From positions 62,001-126,000 of the IMG/VR virus record IMGVR_UViG_3300022745_000628: a stretch of DNA of 64,000 bases, one strand, 5' to 3'. The translations under genes were made by a program, and so were the position numbers. Under the pieces are notes generated by a model. The model had not been told where the DNA came from. It searched no databases and saw only the letters and a program-made list of their open reading frames with translations. This document shows, piece by piece, positions 52,794 to 62,418 of the stretch. The stretch is from a virus. Position 1 is the stretch's first letter. The number at the start of each line of letters is the position of its first letter.

Positions 52794-55700
52794 ATGACAG
52801 AGCAGCTGTATGCATCGTCGGGCTACAGCCCGCCACCACAAAGCTTTATCGACGCGGCACAGCAGGAATACCTGTTTAATTCCCGTGGCCGTAGAGCTCC
52901 TAGGCCTGTATTCATGCCTGGAGATCTTGGTGGGTTTGAGGGCATCGGTAATCAGGTATTGCCGCATATCACGAGTCTGGGCCCGAACGAGCTAGCTATT
53001 ACGCAGTTTAATGCTACTCGTAATGTGTTTGACCAATTGAACGATTATCAAAATATGGTCGGCACGTCGAAAGCCGCACGGTTTTCCAGAGACTACGACG
53101 CCAACCGTATTTCGCAAATATACGGTGGTGGTATTCGTATGGCCAGCGGTCAGAAAAAACTGACCAAACAGCAGCAAGAGCAAGCACGCGCTGTTGGGCA
53201 AATGACGGCCGACAACATGAGCACAGCTATCGGCATATTTGGCGAAGATGCAGTAGATTCGGCTATGGGTAGCGCAGGGTCCGCCACGGTGATGGCTCGT
53301 CGAATACACAAAGCAATGCAGACTGCGATGGACCCTACTACTGGCGAAATAGGTTACACGGCCAATAGATCGGGCAGGTTATCCGCTGGATTGTACGACC
53401 AGCTGTATGGCGCTGCCGCTGCTCCCGAGGCCATGCGCGGTATACGAGCTGGTCAAACCGGCGAGTTGTTTCAAGAATTGCAATCGCGCGGAAGGCTTGG
53501 ACGTCCGCTCACATCTTTAAGTCTGGCCGAGCAACGCGGGCATCTGCCTAAAGAATTAGATGCTACGTCGCTCCGTCGCATAACAATGCAATCTGGCGAA
53601 GTGCAAGCGGCTATAGAAGCTGGGCAGCCTGTTACACCAGCCATGTTGTCCAGAACTGAAGCAGCTGTGAAGGCTACGCATAAACAACTTACAGATCCCA
53701 ACAAACATTTGACACAAGACGAAGTATCTAAACTAACTGGCGGCGAAGCCATGTTGCAAGATACCGAAGTCACCCGATTGGCCGACAAGATGCGCGGTAT
53801 GGCGAAATCTGTGCGAGCCATGCAAGATCTATTTGGTGATGCCGGTAAGCCGAACGCGCCTATGCGCGAAATAGTGCGAGCTATTGAAAATATGACGCAG
53901 GGCGCCGCCAGCTCCATGAGCGAACCGCAAATCAACGACCTTATTCGTAAAACGCAGGCTATTGCTAATAAGACAGGGCTAGGCGTAGACGCTGTATCCA
54001 TGTTGCAAAGCAATTCGGCGATGATGTCGCGTCAAATAGGCGGACACGGGTTATTAGGCGTACACGCTGCCAACGACTCTTTGCTACATGTTCAAGCAAT
54101 GGGGGATATGGGTGCATTCGACAATGCGACATGGGGTTCGGATACTAAAGAACAAGCGTTACACCGAGAAAGCAGCTTGCGAGTGCGAGCGGCTAATTCA
54201 GCGGCCGCCCAGCAAGCTGCGGTTGTAATGCGAATGCGCGATACATCTAATCTGAACGTTAAAAAGGATAGCGAGCTCGGCGCCTACATGGCTGCCGTAC
54301 AAGCTGGTGACGCCACCTATACGTTTAAAGGTAAGCATCTGTCCGTGGCTAAACGCGACGGAGCTTTCCGAGAAATGTTGAAGCGCGACTCCGATCAGTC
54401 TGCCGAAGATATCTCGGCTATGATGTCTGACAAGATAGGTAACGAAGAGTACGTCAATAAATACAACACAGGTGCTCTAGCCACAAAGGCTCAAGGGCTC
54501 GAGCAGCGGAGAATGGTTGCGCCAAAGCTAGCTCGTTATTTGCGCGGATCACTCGGTAAAGACATTAACGAACAACTACTGTCTTCCGGAGCGGTACAAG
54601 ACAATCAAATAGATAGCTTCTATAAGGGCGTGGCATCGCGTGTAACGCAAGATGCTTTCGATATGGATTCCGGTACGTTCAATGACGAAGCTGCGCGTAC
54701 GGAAGCGCTAGGGGCCTCGCAGGAACGGGCTATTGCAGCTGAGATTGATTCTCGGATGAAAGACAAGCCAGAAAAAGAACGCGAAGCATTAAAGAAGAAG
54801 CTGACAGACACGCTGAAGTCATCCCGTACTCGTCGCGGATCGAGCGCATATGCCGCGCTGAACGCGGCTGCCAACTTAAACAAAGATCCTAATAATCCAG
54901 CCGACCGTACGACACTGGAAGATTTGCGTCGCCACAGTAATAAAAGCGTGCAAGATACTGCAGACAAGATGGGCCGCGATGTTTCTGTAGAAGGTCTCAA
55001 ACGCGATGCCGCGGCTGGTTTCGGCAGCGGCGATTTCTTGTCAAGAATTAGCGACGCGATGACCAACGCAACTGGTGACGAAAGCGCAGATAAGATGCTG
55101 CGCACGTTGCTCGGTACGCCAGATACAGAAGCGCTGAAAATTAACGAAAATGACGGTGTATTTGCGCATATTTATGGCTTGGTAAATGACAGTCGAAAAC
55201 TCGACCCGGTCAATAATAAAGACGATTTTGTCAAGTTTAAGCAAAATTCCGAGATAATCGAAGCGCTGGGTTCAGGCGGCGCGTCAGCTAAAAATGTTCT
55301 GGATAAAGCTAAAGGCAGCGGTACTAAACTACCGGACGCATTACGCAAAGATCTTGAGAAGATTGCGAAAGACCCATCTAAAGCCGGCCGTGCCTTAGCA
55401 AAAGAAAAGGGCTACGCTGTGGATGCCAAAGTAAAGGGCGCTGCAGTAAGCGACCACGCTAAGTTGGCTAAAAAGCTTGGAGAAATATCGAAAGGCAAAA
55501 TAGGCGGGCCAGGCACGCGTGCCGAGCTCGGCGGCTTTTTAGATCGAAATGCAGTACACGGCGAAGCGCTATTGCGTGATGATGTTAGCATGCAGCAGCT
55601 TGGTTCTGGCGGGTTAGCGCTGGTCCAAGAAACGCAGGAAACTAGTGCGAAAATCAAAGAATTGCTCGCGAATGCTAACAAAGATGGCCGCCAAGTTAGT

Positions 55701-56162
55701 TTGTCCGACTATCGAGATCCTAACTCCAAACTGACAGAAAAAGAGCAATGGGACATTGAAGCCGGGCTTAAACGCAATGCGAAAGCCTGGGCGGAAATAG
55801 ACAAGCGTAAAGCAACCGGAATGATTGCCGGATCTAAGGGCAGCGTAGCTAGCAAACGTTGGAACAGCGAGGAAACCAACACAGCTAAAGCCGTGGAAGC
55901 GCTTAACAAAGTTAATACAGACGCTACTGGCGCAGCAGGCATGGCTCCCGGAGATACTCAATCTGCCGCTGCTAACGCGCGCATGTACAACAACGTTACT
56001 AAACCGTCCGCGACGTCCACAGAGCTCAAAAATGCTGAGGGCGCTAAACAAGACGAGCATATTGTTGTATCAGGCGTGCTACAACTTCGCCCAGACGGTA
56101 ACGTTGAAGCGGCGATGGAGGGTCAGCGTACCAGTCAAAAAGCCTTTGCGAGCGGAAGATAA
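52794..56162 (+). CDS. Tape measure protein, 1122 aa
   Basis: It is the longest helical protein of the tail module, rich in Ala, Lys, Asp and Gln, with many heptad-like segments and no membrane segment of usual type. It sits between the chaperone-like pair and the hub genes, which is the classical place. At about 1.5 angstrom per helical residue, its length would set a tail of roughly 170 nm. A Gly-rich patch lies near residues 420-440. No peptidase or transglycosylase motif was found. Confidence 0.75.
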   Translation: MTEQLYASSGYSPPPQSFIDAAQQEYLFNSRGRRAPRPVFMPGDLGGFEGIGNQVLPHITSLGPNELAITQFNATRNVFDQLNDYQNMVGTSKAARFSRDYDANRISQIYGGGIRMASGQKKLTKQQQEQARAVGQMTADNMSTAIGIFGEDAVDSAMGSAGSATVMARRIHKAMQTAMDPTTGEIGYTANRSGRLSAGLYDQLYGAAAAPEAMRGIRAGQTGELFQELQSRGRLGRPLTSLSLAEQRGHLPKELDATSLRRITMQSGEVQAAIEAGQPVTPAMLSRTEAAVKATHKQLTDPNKHLTQDEVSKLTGGEAMLQDTEVTRLADKMRGMAKSVRAMQDLFGDAGKPNAPMREIVRAIENMTQGAASSMSEPQINDLIRKTQAIANKTGLGVDAVSMLQSNSAMMSRQIGGHGLLGVHAANDSLLHVQAMGDMGAFDNATWGSDTKEQALHRESSLRVRAANSAAAQQAAVVMRMRDTSNLNVKKDSELGAYMAAVQAGDATYTFKGKHLSVAKRDGAFREMLKRDSDQSAEDISAMMSDKIGNEEYVNKYNTGALATKAQGLEQRRMVAPKLARYLRGSLGKDINEQLLSSGAVQDNQIDSFYKGVASRVTQDAFDMDSGTFNDEAARTEALGASQERAIAAEIDSRMKDKPEKEREALKKKLTDTLKSSRTRRGSSAYAALNAAANLNKDPNNPADRTTLEDLRRHSNKSVQDTADKMGRDVSVEGLKRDAAAGFGSGDFLSRISDAMTNATGDESADKMLRTLLGTPDTEALKINENDGVFAHIYGLVNDSRKLDPVNNKDDFVKFKQNSEIIEALGSGGASAKNVLDKAKGSGTKLPDALRKDLEKIAKDPSKAGRALAKEKGYAVDAKVKGAAVSDHAKLAKKLGEISKGKIGGPGTRAELGGFLDRNAVHGEALLRDDVSMQQLGSGGLALVQETQETSAKIKELLANANKDGRQVSLSDYRDPNSKLTEKEQWDIEAGLKRNAKAWAEIDKRKATGMIAGSKGSVASKRWNSEETNTAKAVEALNKVNTDATGAAGMAPGDTQSAAANARMYNNVTKPSATSTELKNAEGAKQDEHIVVSGVLQLRPDGNVEAAMEGQRTSQKAFASGR

Positions 56163-56165
56163 CCA

Positions 56166-56654
56166 ATGCCAGCAGTATTTTCAGATAGAACTGGGCAGGT
56201 ATCGGTAGTCACCGGCAACGGCATTGCACCGGCTGCTTTGACCATTAGTACCGGCACGCTGCAATTAAGTTCTAACCCTGTTATCGTCAATAACACGATC
56301 GTGACCAGCATATCGGTAAACGAGAACGTAAACGCACAATTCGCTTTGTCATTAAACAAAAGCGTACACGCGTACATATTTGGCGATCAAGTCGGACAAA
56401 TGGAAATAGGCGGTATGGCTTTTGGAAGCATGTGTTTCAAAGGTACGGTCCCGCAGCCTAAATCCGGGTTGCTGCGCATACAGGAGATATATCATGCAAA
56501 TAAGATGAGCAGTCGCGCACAGCCACTACTTATCGATATTAGCGGTATTAGTTACAGCTGCTTTTTAACGGGCGGCCGGTTCGGGTTCGTAGATCCGCAA
56601 AACAATGTAGCACAATGGTCATTTTCACTTGCTAGTGTAAAAACACAATCTTAG
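56166..56654 (+). CDS. Tube-like/baseplate protein, 162 aa
   Basis: It starts three bases after the tape measure. The product is all beta with one helix, with strands such as TISTGTLQLSSNPVIVNN and CFKGTVPQPKSG, similar in design to tail-tube and tube-initiator proteins of the baseplate. It could be the first ring under the tube. Supported by position and fold pattern rather than motif. Confidence 0.6.
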   Translation: MPAVFSDRTGQVSVVTGNGIAPAALTISTGTLQLSSNPVIVNNTIVTSISVNENVNAQFALSLNKSVHAYIFGDQVGQMEIGGMAFGSMCFKGTVPQPKSGLLRIQEIYHANKMSSRAQPLLIDISGISYSCFLTGGRFGFVDPQNNVAQWSFSLASVKTQS

Positions 56655-56663
56655 GAGATTCCG

Positions 56664-57425
56664 ATGATTAATCACGTTAGAACGTTATTGATCAACCGAA
56701 AGGTTGCGGATCTACCTAGATACGGGTCGGTAGACGAGTTTGTCCCTACAGACTACAAACCGGCGCCAGAAACCGCGGTTATACGCGCACTGCGTAACAA
56801 CATATTCGGTAGTGACCCGGATCTAGATTTTGTGAATTATCGAGCGCATATGTGTATGCGGTTATTACACGGCAGCCCGTGGGCGGCTTACATTACGCAT
56901 CGCGATTCGCGGATTACTTACGACATAAAAAACCAGCAGTTCTTCAACGTATTTAACACCACGGTTACTACAACATCTGATTTAACTGTCGGAGTTACAG
57001 GTAAATTTTGGGCTGACGAAATAACTGGCCGCGTATCTCGTCGCTGGACTATAGCATTTAATGGCACAGATGTTACCGTAGTGGACACGTTTACTAATAC
57101 AACTCAAACACAAGGGCGTACCGACGTTATAAAGCTGGTAAACAGTAATTTGTATTTCGCGTTGCCAAGCACAGCGTCCGAAGGTTTTTACGCAGAGGTA
57201 ATCGCTCGAGCCAAACCTGTGCGATCTATTACGGATATTATCGATCAAATTAGTCCGAATATCGCGCAAGCTGCGGCTAGCGAGATATTTAGCCATGTAG
57301 CTGATTCTGAAATTAGACAATTGTTCGCGTTATGGAACTACGAACCTTTATTACTATGTAAGTACGCAGCATTGTTACTAGGGTTGGCCAGACACACGGA
57401 ATTGTTAAATGAGCAAAACGCTTGA
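56664..57425 (+). CDS. Baseplate protein, 253 aa
   Basis: TAGGAG lies eight bases before the ATG. The N-terminal 85 residues are helical, the middle beta-rich (TSDLTVGVTGKFWADEITGR) and the end helical (LFALWNYEPLLLCKYAALLL). The last helix is hydrophobic enough to be buried or membrane-touching. It overlaps the hub gene by 17 bases. By position it is a baseplate component; the family is not recognised. Confidence 0.65.
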   Translation: MINHVRTLLINRKVADLPRYGSVDEFVPTDYKPAPETAVIRALRNNIFGSDPDLDFVNYRAHMCMRLLHGSPWAAYITHRDSRITYDIKNQQFFNVFNTTVTTTSDLTVGVTGKFWADEITGRVSRRWTIAFNGTDVTVVDTFTNTTQTQGRTDVIKLVNSNLYFALPSTASEGFYAEVIARAKPVRSITDIIDQISPNIAQAAASEIFSHVADSEIRQLFALWNYEPLLLCKYAALLLGLARHTELLNEQNA

Positions 57426-59079
57426 TATTCTTACATATCGGCTAACTATCACTGCCGAGATAAACGGCAAGCCTATAACTAATATCAACAATTTCAGTTC
57501 TACGTTTGCAATAAATACAATCCCATCCGCTAGTCTTACACTTGCGACCGGACGGGAAGTGCAAACTCTGGCTACCACTCCGTTTCACGATATCGGACTA
57601 GATAGCGATAAACCATTGCCCGCTAAGGTATGGGTGACTTATTCAGATCTTGCCGGTGCTACATACAAAGTACTTGTGTTTGAAGGTGAAACAGCTGGCG
57701 TTGGCTGGGCCAGAACGGCTAACCGCGCGAGTTTTATTATCCATCTGAAGCATTGGTTGAGTCATTTGAATTACGCCAGCGCTTTATCGTCTGCGATTCA
57801 TCCGGGAAATCCAGGTAATCTGACTTATCCGGCGGTAGAGCAGGTATTTCAAATTAACGCTGATACCGGAGAGGCGGGCTCAGATCGCCAAGGCTGGATT
57901 CACTCGATAACCACCGACGGACTTGATACCGCAATTGAAAAAGATATGTGGGACGAGCTCCTACTGCCTTACCTTAAAGAAGTAGTAGCACAGGATCCGT
58001 TCGATAGTCAATTAGAAGAAGTGCCGGTAAATACCGAAGCCAACGCCAAAATACTGGACGCGCTTAAGCGCATGACCAGATCAGAAATCGTAACCGCGGG
58101 TTACGACGGCGGAGCGCCGCTAGCGTTAAATTTGATCGATGCGCAAACCGAATTGCCAAGAGGCGACACAGACCAATTATTGGGCGGAATAGGTACAGAG
58201 TTATCCGACCGCTCTTCTCAAAGTTTTGCATATACGACTATTTGGGGAAAATTGATCGGTGAATACGGTCCTACGTTTTTATTCGAAATAGTTCCAACCG
58301 TATCCCATGCCTTAGTAGTGCCCATATCTGGCGCGCTGCGCAAAGACCCTTGGATGGTGTTATCTGGTGACGATCAATTACAAATAGAGCTGTCTGGCGA
58401 GATGGAGCAACCTCTTCGCGCTATCGCGATTATGCATCCTCTAGAAGATGTCACCAACATTAACAACGGCGGGCAGGTCACCCCGTTAAGCGTGGGCGGT
58501 AGCTTTGGCATGTACCAAGGCTCAAATACCGGCGCTATCTTGTTTAAAACCGCACCAGGTTGGCTTACGGCCGGCATGAGTGGGTATCGGGGAGATGCCG
58601 AAGGTCAGGGCGTCGGAGAAGGCGCAGATACCGTAGTTACATCAGCAGACGAGCTCGAGCCGCAGGCAAATAATTCAGACAATGTAGAAAAATTTGCCGA
58701 CGGCCGTAAAAAGAATGCGATGCTGGCGCAAGCTTATGCGCAGCAGCTATATATCAGCGAAATACTGAAAAGTCGAATCGGCTCTGTAACAGGCCCGTTT
58801 CGTCAGGATATTGCCCCAGGTTCCACAATCAAAATATTGGCGCCAGAAGATTTACTGCCGGAAATTCGCCAAGACGAGCGCACCGATTTTCTTGCAAAAG
58901 TAATTCAAGTTACTTCGGTAATTGATGCCCAAGATGCCTCAGCGGCCACTACTTTTACGCTTACTCACTGTCGCACTACGGTTGAAAATAAAAGCGATAA
59001 TTACAGTAGCCCGGCCCCGGCCTTATACAAAGCCGGCTGGGTTGGTGGCGAGCTTAGCAAGGCAGAACGAGTTAATTAA
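57409..59079 (+). CDS. Baseplate hub protein (gp27/gpD-like), 556 aa
   Basis: The N-terminus has the strand pattern of tail-tube-like hub domains (LDILTYRLTITAEINGKPI, STFAINTIPSASLTL), followed by a gpD/gp27-like body with an OB-like segment (YKVLVFEGETAGVGW). A hub trimer would hold the central spike and contact the tube. The C-terminal part has a Gly/Asp-rich stretch near residues 400-415 and a final strand region. The stop overlaps the start of the sigma-like gene (TAATG). Confidence 0.72.
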   Translation: MSKTLDILTYRLTITAEINGKPITNINNFSSTFAINTIPSASLTLATGREVQTLATTPFHDIGLDSDKPLPAKVWVTYSDLAGATYKVLVFEGETAGVGWARTANRASFIIHLKHWLSHLNYASALSSAIHPGNPGNLTYPAVEQVFQINADTGEAGSDRQGWIHSITTDGLDTAIEKDMWDELLLPYLKEVVAQDPFDSQLEEVPVNTEANAKILDALKRMTRSEIVTAGYDGGAPLALNLIDAQTELPRGDTDQLLGGIGTELSDRSSQSFAYTTIWGKLIGEYGPTFLFEIVPTVSHALVVPISGALRKDPWMVLSGDDQLQIELSGEMEQPLRAIAIMHPLEDVTNINNGGQVTPLSVGGSFGMYQGSNTGAILFKTAPGWLTAGMSGYRGDAEGQGVGEGADTVVTSADELEPQANNSDNVEKFADGRKKNAMLAQAYAQQLYISEILKSRIGSVTGPFRQDIAPGSTIKILAPEDLLPEIRQDERTDFLAKVIQVTSVIDAQDASAATTFTLTHCRTTVENKSDNYSSPAPALYKAGWVGGELSKAERVN

Positions 59080-59855
59080 TGGCAATTCCGGATTACATCG
59101 ATAAAACACTGCCTTTGGCTAGTGGCGGGCGCGCAGCTCAAACCGAGCCGTTTATCAGCGAATACAACGCCTGGAAAGCGGATCGTACACCTACCACCAC
59201 CGGAGCTTTGTTACAGGCCGTTAATCCGTTACTTACCAGTATGGCCGCGCGCTACGACGACAGCCCTAATTTAAAAGGGCAGGCTAAGTTGCTGGCTTTA
59301 AATGCTTTTGATACTTACGATCCTGCAAAAGGCACACTTCGTAACCATCTAATTTCGCATTTATCCGGCTTACAGCGCCAGTCAGCTAAAAATGACCAGA
59401 TTATCTCCATACCCGAGCGGATCGTAATAGATCAGAGTAACTTACGTAACGCCGAAAAAGAACTATCGGACGAGCTCGGTCGGGATCCTACCGATATAGA
59501 GTTAGCTAATCACAGCGGAGTGCCGCTGAAACGCATAGGGTATATTCGCAAAGCACGTCACGCGATTAACAGCAGTCGGTTTGTCGATGAGGCCGGCGAA
59601 CAGTATTCCCCTGCGTCCGCTATTCCTGAAAATAACGCTATGGCGGATGTTTGGCAAAATATCGTGTATCACGATCTGAGCCCGACGGACCAGCTTATTA
59701 TGGAACACAGCTTGGGATTGCGCGGTAAACCTGTTTTAGAAAACCGCGCGTTAGCTTCTAAGCTAGGAATTAGCGCAGGCGCGGTTAGCCAGCGGAAAGC
59801 TAAGATTCAACAGGCCTTGGATGAGCGGTTCCAACACACGGTATTTGGTGAATAA
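59079..59855 (+). CDS. Sigma-70-family transcription factor, 258 aa
   Basis: The protein has the layout of a small sigma factor. A region-2-like segment (LLALNAFDTYDPAKGTLRNH, residues about 67-88) matches the helix bearing core-binding and melting residues of FliA/WhiG-type sigmas. A region-3-like helix bundle follows (ELSDELGRDPTDIELANHSG, about 128-147). A region 4 with a helix-turn-helix closes it (LSPTDQLIMEHSLGL and ALASKLGISAGAVSQRKAKI, about 201-248). It would pair with the phage polymerase, or with the host core, to read late promoters. It sits within the baseplate operon, overlapping both neighbours by TAATG, so it is made with structural proteins. Confidence 0.85.
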   Translation: MAIPDYIDKTLPLASGGRAAQTEPFISEYNAWKADRTPTTTGALLQAVNPLLTSMAARYDDSPNLKGQAKLLALNAFDTYDPAKGTLRNHLISHLSGLQRQSAKNDQIISIPERIVIDQSNLRNAEKELSDELGRDPTDIELANHSGVPLKRIGYIRKARHAINSSRFVDEAGEQYSPASAIPENNAMADVWQNIVYHDLSPTDQLIMEHSLGLRGKPVLENRALASKLGISAGAVSQRKAKIQQALDERFQHTVFGE

Positions 59856-60316
59856 TGGCCAATTCTGGCGGAACAGCGGGAACTCCAAAAAGTGCTATCG
59901 ATACCAACTTCAATCGGTATCTAGAGAAGCTGCGCATCAACGCAGCGGTATTGCAAAATGCATTTCAAGGTAAAACACAGCGGAAATGGCTGGCGGTCGA
60001 CAACGCTGGATTAGATCCGAGCGTTTTACCTGACCGGCTTCTAGAACGCAAAAACTTAAACGCTGCTTACGACGAAATAACCGGATCCGGCACTCCGGGT
60101 ACTCTAGGCGACATAATAGCTACCAAATTGCAGCTGGACTATTTAGCTATGGCAGAACGCGCTGCGCGAGCTCGCGCCGTCAGTTTGCCGAGAGCGGCGG
60201 CGTTAGCACACGGACGCAGATACGGTCAAGCACACGGCGCTATTTTCACAGACGCTCCCGGAGGAATACCGCACGCGATTAGCAATTACATTCGATCGGG
60301 AGGGCTATCCCGATAA
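59855..60316 (+). CDS. Small baseplate-module protein, 153 aa
   Basis: The start overlaps the sigma gene's stop and the end overlaps the next start (TAATG). The product is helical and Ala/Arg-rich, especially in the middle (AMAERAARARAVSLPRAAAL). It is basic overall. By position it belongs to the baseplate set; no function is recognised. Confidence 0.6.
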   Translation: MANSGGTAGTPKSAIDTNFNRYLEKLRINAAVLQNAFQGKTQRKWLAVDNAGLDPSVLPDRLLERKNLNAAYDEITGSGTPGTLGDIIATKLQLDYLAMAERAARARAVSLPRAAALAHGRRYGQAHGAIFTDAPGGIPHAISNYIRSGGLSR

Positions 60317-60780
60317 TGGCCAATACCTATGACATCATTGCCTTTTCCGGTGCCGGATTTGACACGTTGCGATTAACTACGCAGTCGATTTTCTATTCGG
60401 ACGGGGAAGCGTCGCTTTGCACGGGTATTCAAAAACTCTGCCAGAAGTGGCTTTTGGAATTCCTGACTGCCCGAGGGTCGATGGGATTTCATTTAGCCAA
60501 TCGCGGAACAGATTTTCTAAGAGTATTTCGCGAACGACAATTTAACTCTGAAAGCGATGTACGTAGTCAATTCAATTTTGCTAGTACGCTTGTCTATAAC
60601 AATCTGATTAGCGATTGGACAGCCGCTACGCCGGACGATGAGAAACTCGGGTCTGCCGTACTGAACGGTATAGTCTTGTCCCCCGGTACACTATTGTTAA
60701 CCGTACAAATCACAAGTGTGGCGGGTACAAGCGCTACATTCAAAACACCAATTACAGTACTGCCAGCACTAGCAATATGA
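60316..60780 (+). CDS. Baseplate wedge protein, gp25-like, 154 aa
   Basis: The N-terminal strand (DIIAFSGAGFDTLRLTTQSI), the helix LCTGIQKLCQKWLLEFLTAR, and the NRGTDFLRVF element in the place of the wedge family's GSRxFxPxFG turn give a gp25/gpW-like plan. Its size and its place directly before the gpJ-like gene support this. The canonical EPR motif is not visible, so the match is by layout. It would help form the baseplate wedge ring. Confidence 0.6.
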   Translation: MANTYDIIAFSGAGFDTLRLTTQSIFYSDGEASLCTGIQKLCQKWLLEFLTARGSMGFHLANRGTDFLRVFRERQFNSESDVRSQFNFASTLVYNNLISDWTAATPDDEKLGSAVLNGIVLSPGTLLLTVQITSVAGTSATFKTPITVLPALAI

Positions 60781-62405
60781 CTATAAAAGTAAAGTCAGTG
60801 TCTGAACTTAACAGTTTGGATGTACAAAGCAATCAAGCGTTAATGTCGCAAATCATAGGTGCTGCATACCCCGAGCTAGACACAAGTCGCGGTGTAATCC
60901 ACGACGTTATTTGTTTTTTAGCTGGCGGTGTCGTAAACGGTGTGACGCAGACAGAATTGCAACGTGTTTATGACTCGCGCAGCTTACTTGCTGTAAAAGC
61001 AGATCCGACCAAATACGATGCGGATGTACTAGACAACATCCTGTCTAATTTTTTTATCGAGCGTAACGCGGCATCTACGGCGGTTGGCAATATTACAGTC
61101 GTAATATCTGACAATGTTACGACCGTAATACCTAGCGGGGATATTTGGGCGATTGGTGGACTACAGTTCAAGACAATTTACTCTGTAGTAGCTCGTGTAA
61201 CTGGTACCACTATTATTGCTGGTAACGACAGAGCCATCTTTTCGCGAGGAGACGGCACGTACGAGTTTACTATTCCAGTTATCGCAGTCACAGCCGGAAG
61301 CGCTGGTAATATGCGCGCTGGTTTGACTGCTGTGCCGGCGTCCCCTGCCGCTAGATTCGTAAAGGCTTATACATCGGAAGATTTTACTGGCGGTGCCGAT
61401 TCAGAATCAGTGGACAAACTTATCGACAGAGTTATTAAAGGTATTCCTGCGCCGGTAGCCGCCGGCGGCAGTAATTTACAATCGATGCTGCGGCGTTACG
61501 GACCTTACCCTACGGCAGAGTTTTCGATAGTCGGTTTCGGTAACCGAGCGCAGTTGCGAGACAAACGCTCTTTGTTTCCGATCGCAACAGGTGGAAAAGT
61601 AGATGTCTACGCTAGAACTGCCGTCAACACTATAACGATTAACAAGCGCAAACAATGCGTTTTACAAGAAGTCCTCGGACCTAAATCTAGTTTGTGGTCC
61701 GCCCATATCTTAAAAACCGATTTCCCAGGTTTTTACAGAGCTCTGTCGGCTAGCAATTCCACCACTAACGTTGGAAACTCGTTCCCTATCGAAAGCACGC
61801 TGAAATCGATTAATCTGGAAGATTACGATTCTGCGCCGGACATTCAAAACAATACAGAAGGCGCGTTCTCCGCGTTCCAGACAGCTACTCTTACGTTTAT
61901 AGATACGCTGACAGACACTTCAACGCTGACGCCAGGAGACACGGCGTACTACAGCATTGCGTTAAACGGACAGCCGGGTATTGCCGAATTACAGCAAGTC
62001 GTCAGCGATAGTGCTCACCGTATGTGGAGCGGCGATGTATTGATCAAAGCTGCGGTACCTGCCGAGATATTCATAGATATATCGGTGGATAACGGCAGCG
62101 TCAGCCTTTCAGACGCGGATAAACAAATTATTCAAGCTGCGGCAGCTAGCGCAGCCACTCCAGCAGGTTTTCCTGGCAAAGTGTACTTATCCGATATGAT
62201 CCGCGCGGCAGCTACGGCATTGCCAATAGGTACACAGCTTAGACGGCTTAGTGCGTACGCTACTGTGTTGCAGACAGACGGTACTGAGCTTCACATCTCA
62301 AATAGCACAGAGCTGACCATCCCGGATTTGCCAGATCAAGGGGTTACAGCTGCCACAGTAGGTTTCTTCTGTCACCCTTCCAACGTGAGCGTATCCACAA
62401 ATTAA
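60777..62405 (+). CDS. Baseplate wedge protein, gpJ/gp6-like, 542 aa
   Basis: It overlaps the previous gene by four bases (ATGA). The body has the Baseplate_J layout: helical N-terminus, a beta domain with AVGNITVVISDNVTTVIPSG and IWAIGGLQFKTIYSV, then FTIPVIAVTAGSAGNMRAG (residues about 164-182), a hallmark where added values follow the T-G-x-x-G-N turn. The C-terminal part repeats a beta-alpha-beta domain (ILIDISVDNGSVSLSD region near 440). This is a core wedge protein of contractile tails. It lies in the classical order after a gp25-like gene. Confidence 0.85.
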   Translation: MTIKVKSVSELNSLDVQSNQALMSQIIGAAYPELDTSRGVIHDVICFLAGGVVNGVTQTELQRVYDSRSLLAVKADPTKYDADVLDNILSNFFIERNAASTAVGNITVVISDNVTTVIPSGDIWAIGGLQFKTIYSVVARVTGTTIIAGNDRAIFSRGDGTYEFTIPVIAVTAGSAGNMRAGLTAVPASPAARFVKAYTSEDFTGGADSESVDKLIDRVIKGIPAPVAAGGSNLQSMLRRYGPYPTAEFSIVGFGNRAQLRDKRSLFPIATGGKVDVYARTAVNTITINKRKQCVLQEVLGPKSSLWSAHILKTDFPGFYRALSASNSTTNVGNSFPIESTLKSINLEDYDSAPDIQNNTEGAFSAFQTATLTFIDTLTDTSTLTPGDTAYYSIALNGQPGIAELQQVVSDSAHRMWSGDVLIKAAVPAEIFIDISVDNGSVSLSDADKQIIQAAAASAATPAGFPGKVYLSDMIRAAATALPIGTQLRRLSAYATVLQTDGTELHISNSTELTIPDLPDQGVTAATVGFFCHPSNVSVSTN

Positions 62406-62418
62406 CGAGTTCAATTTT

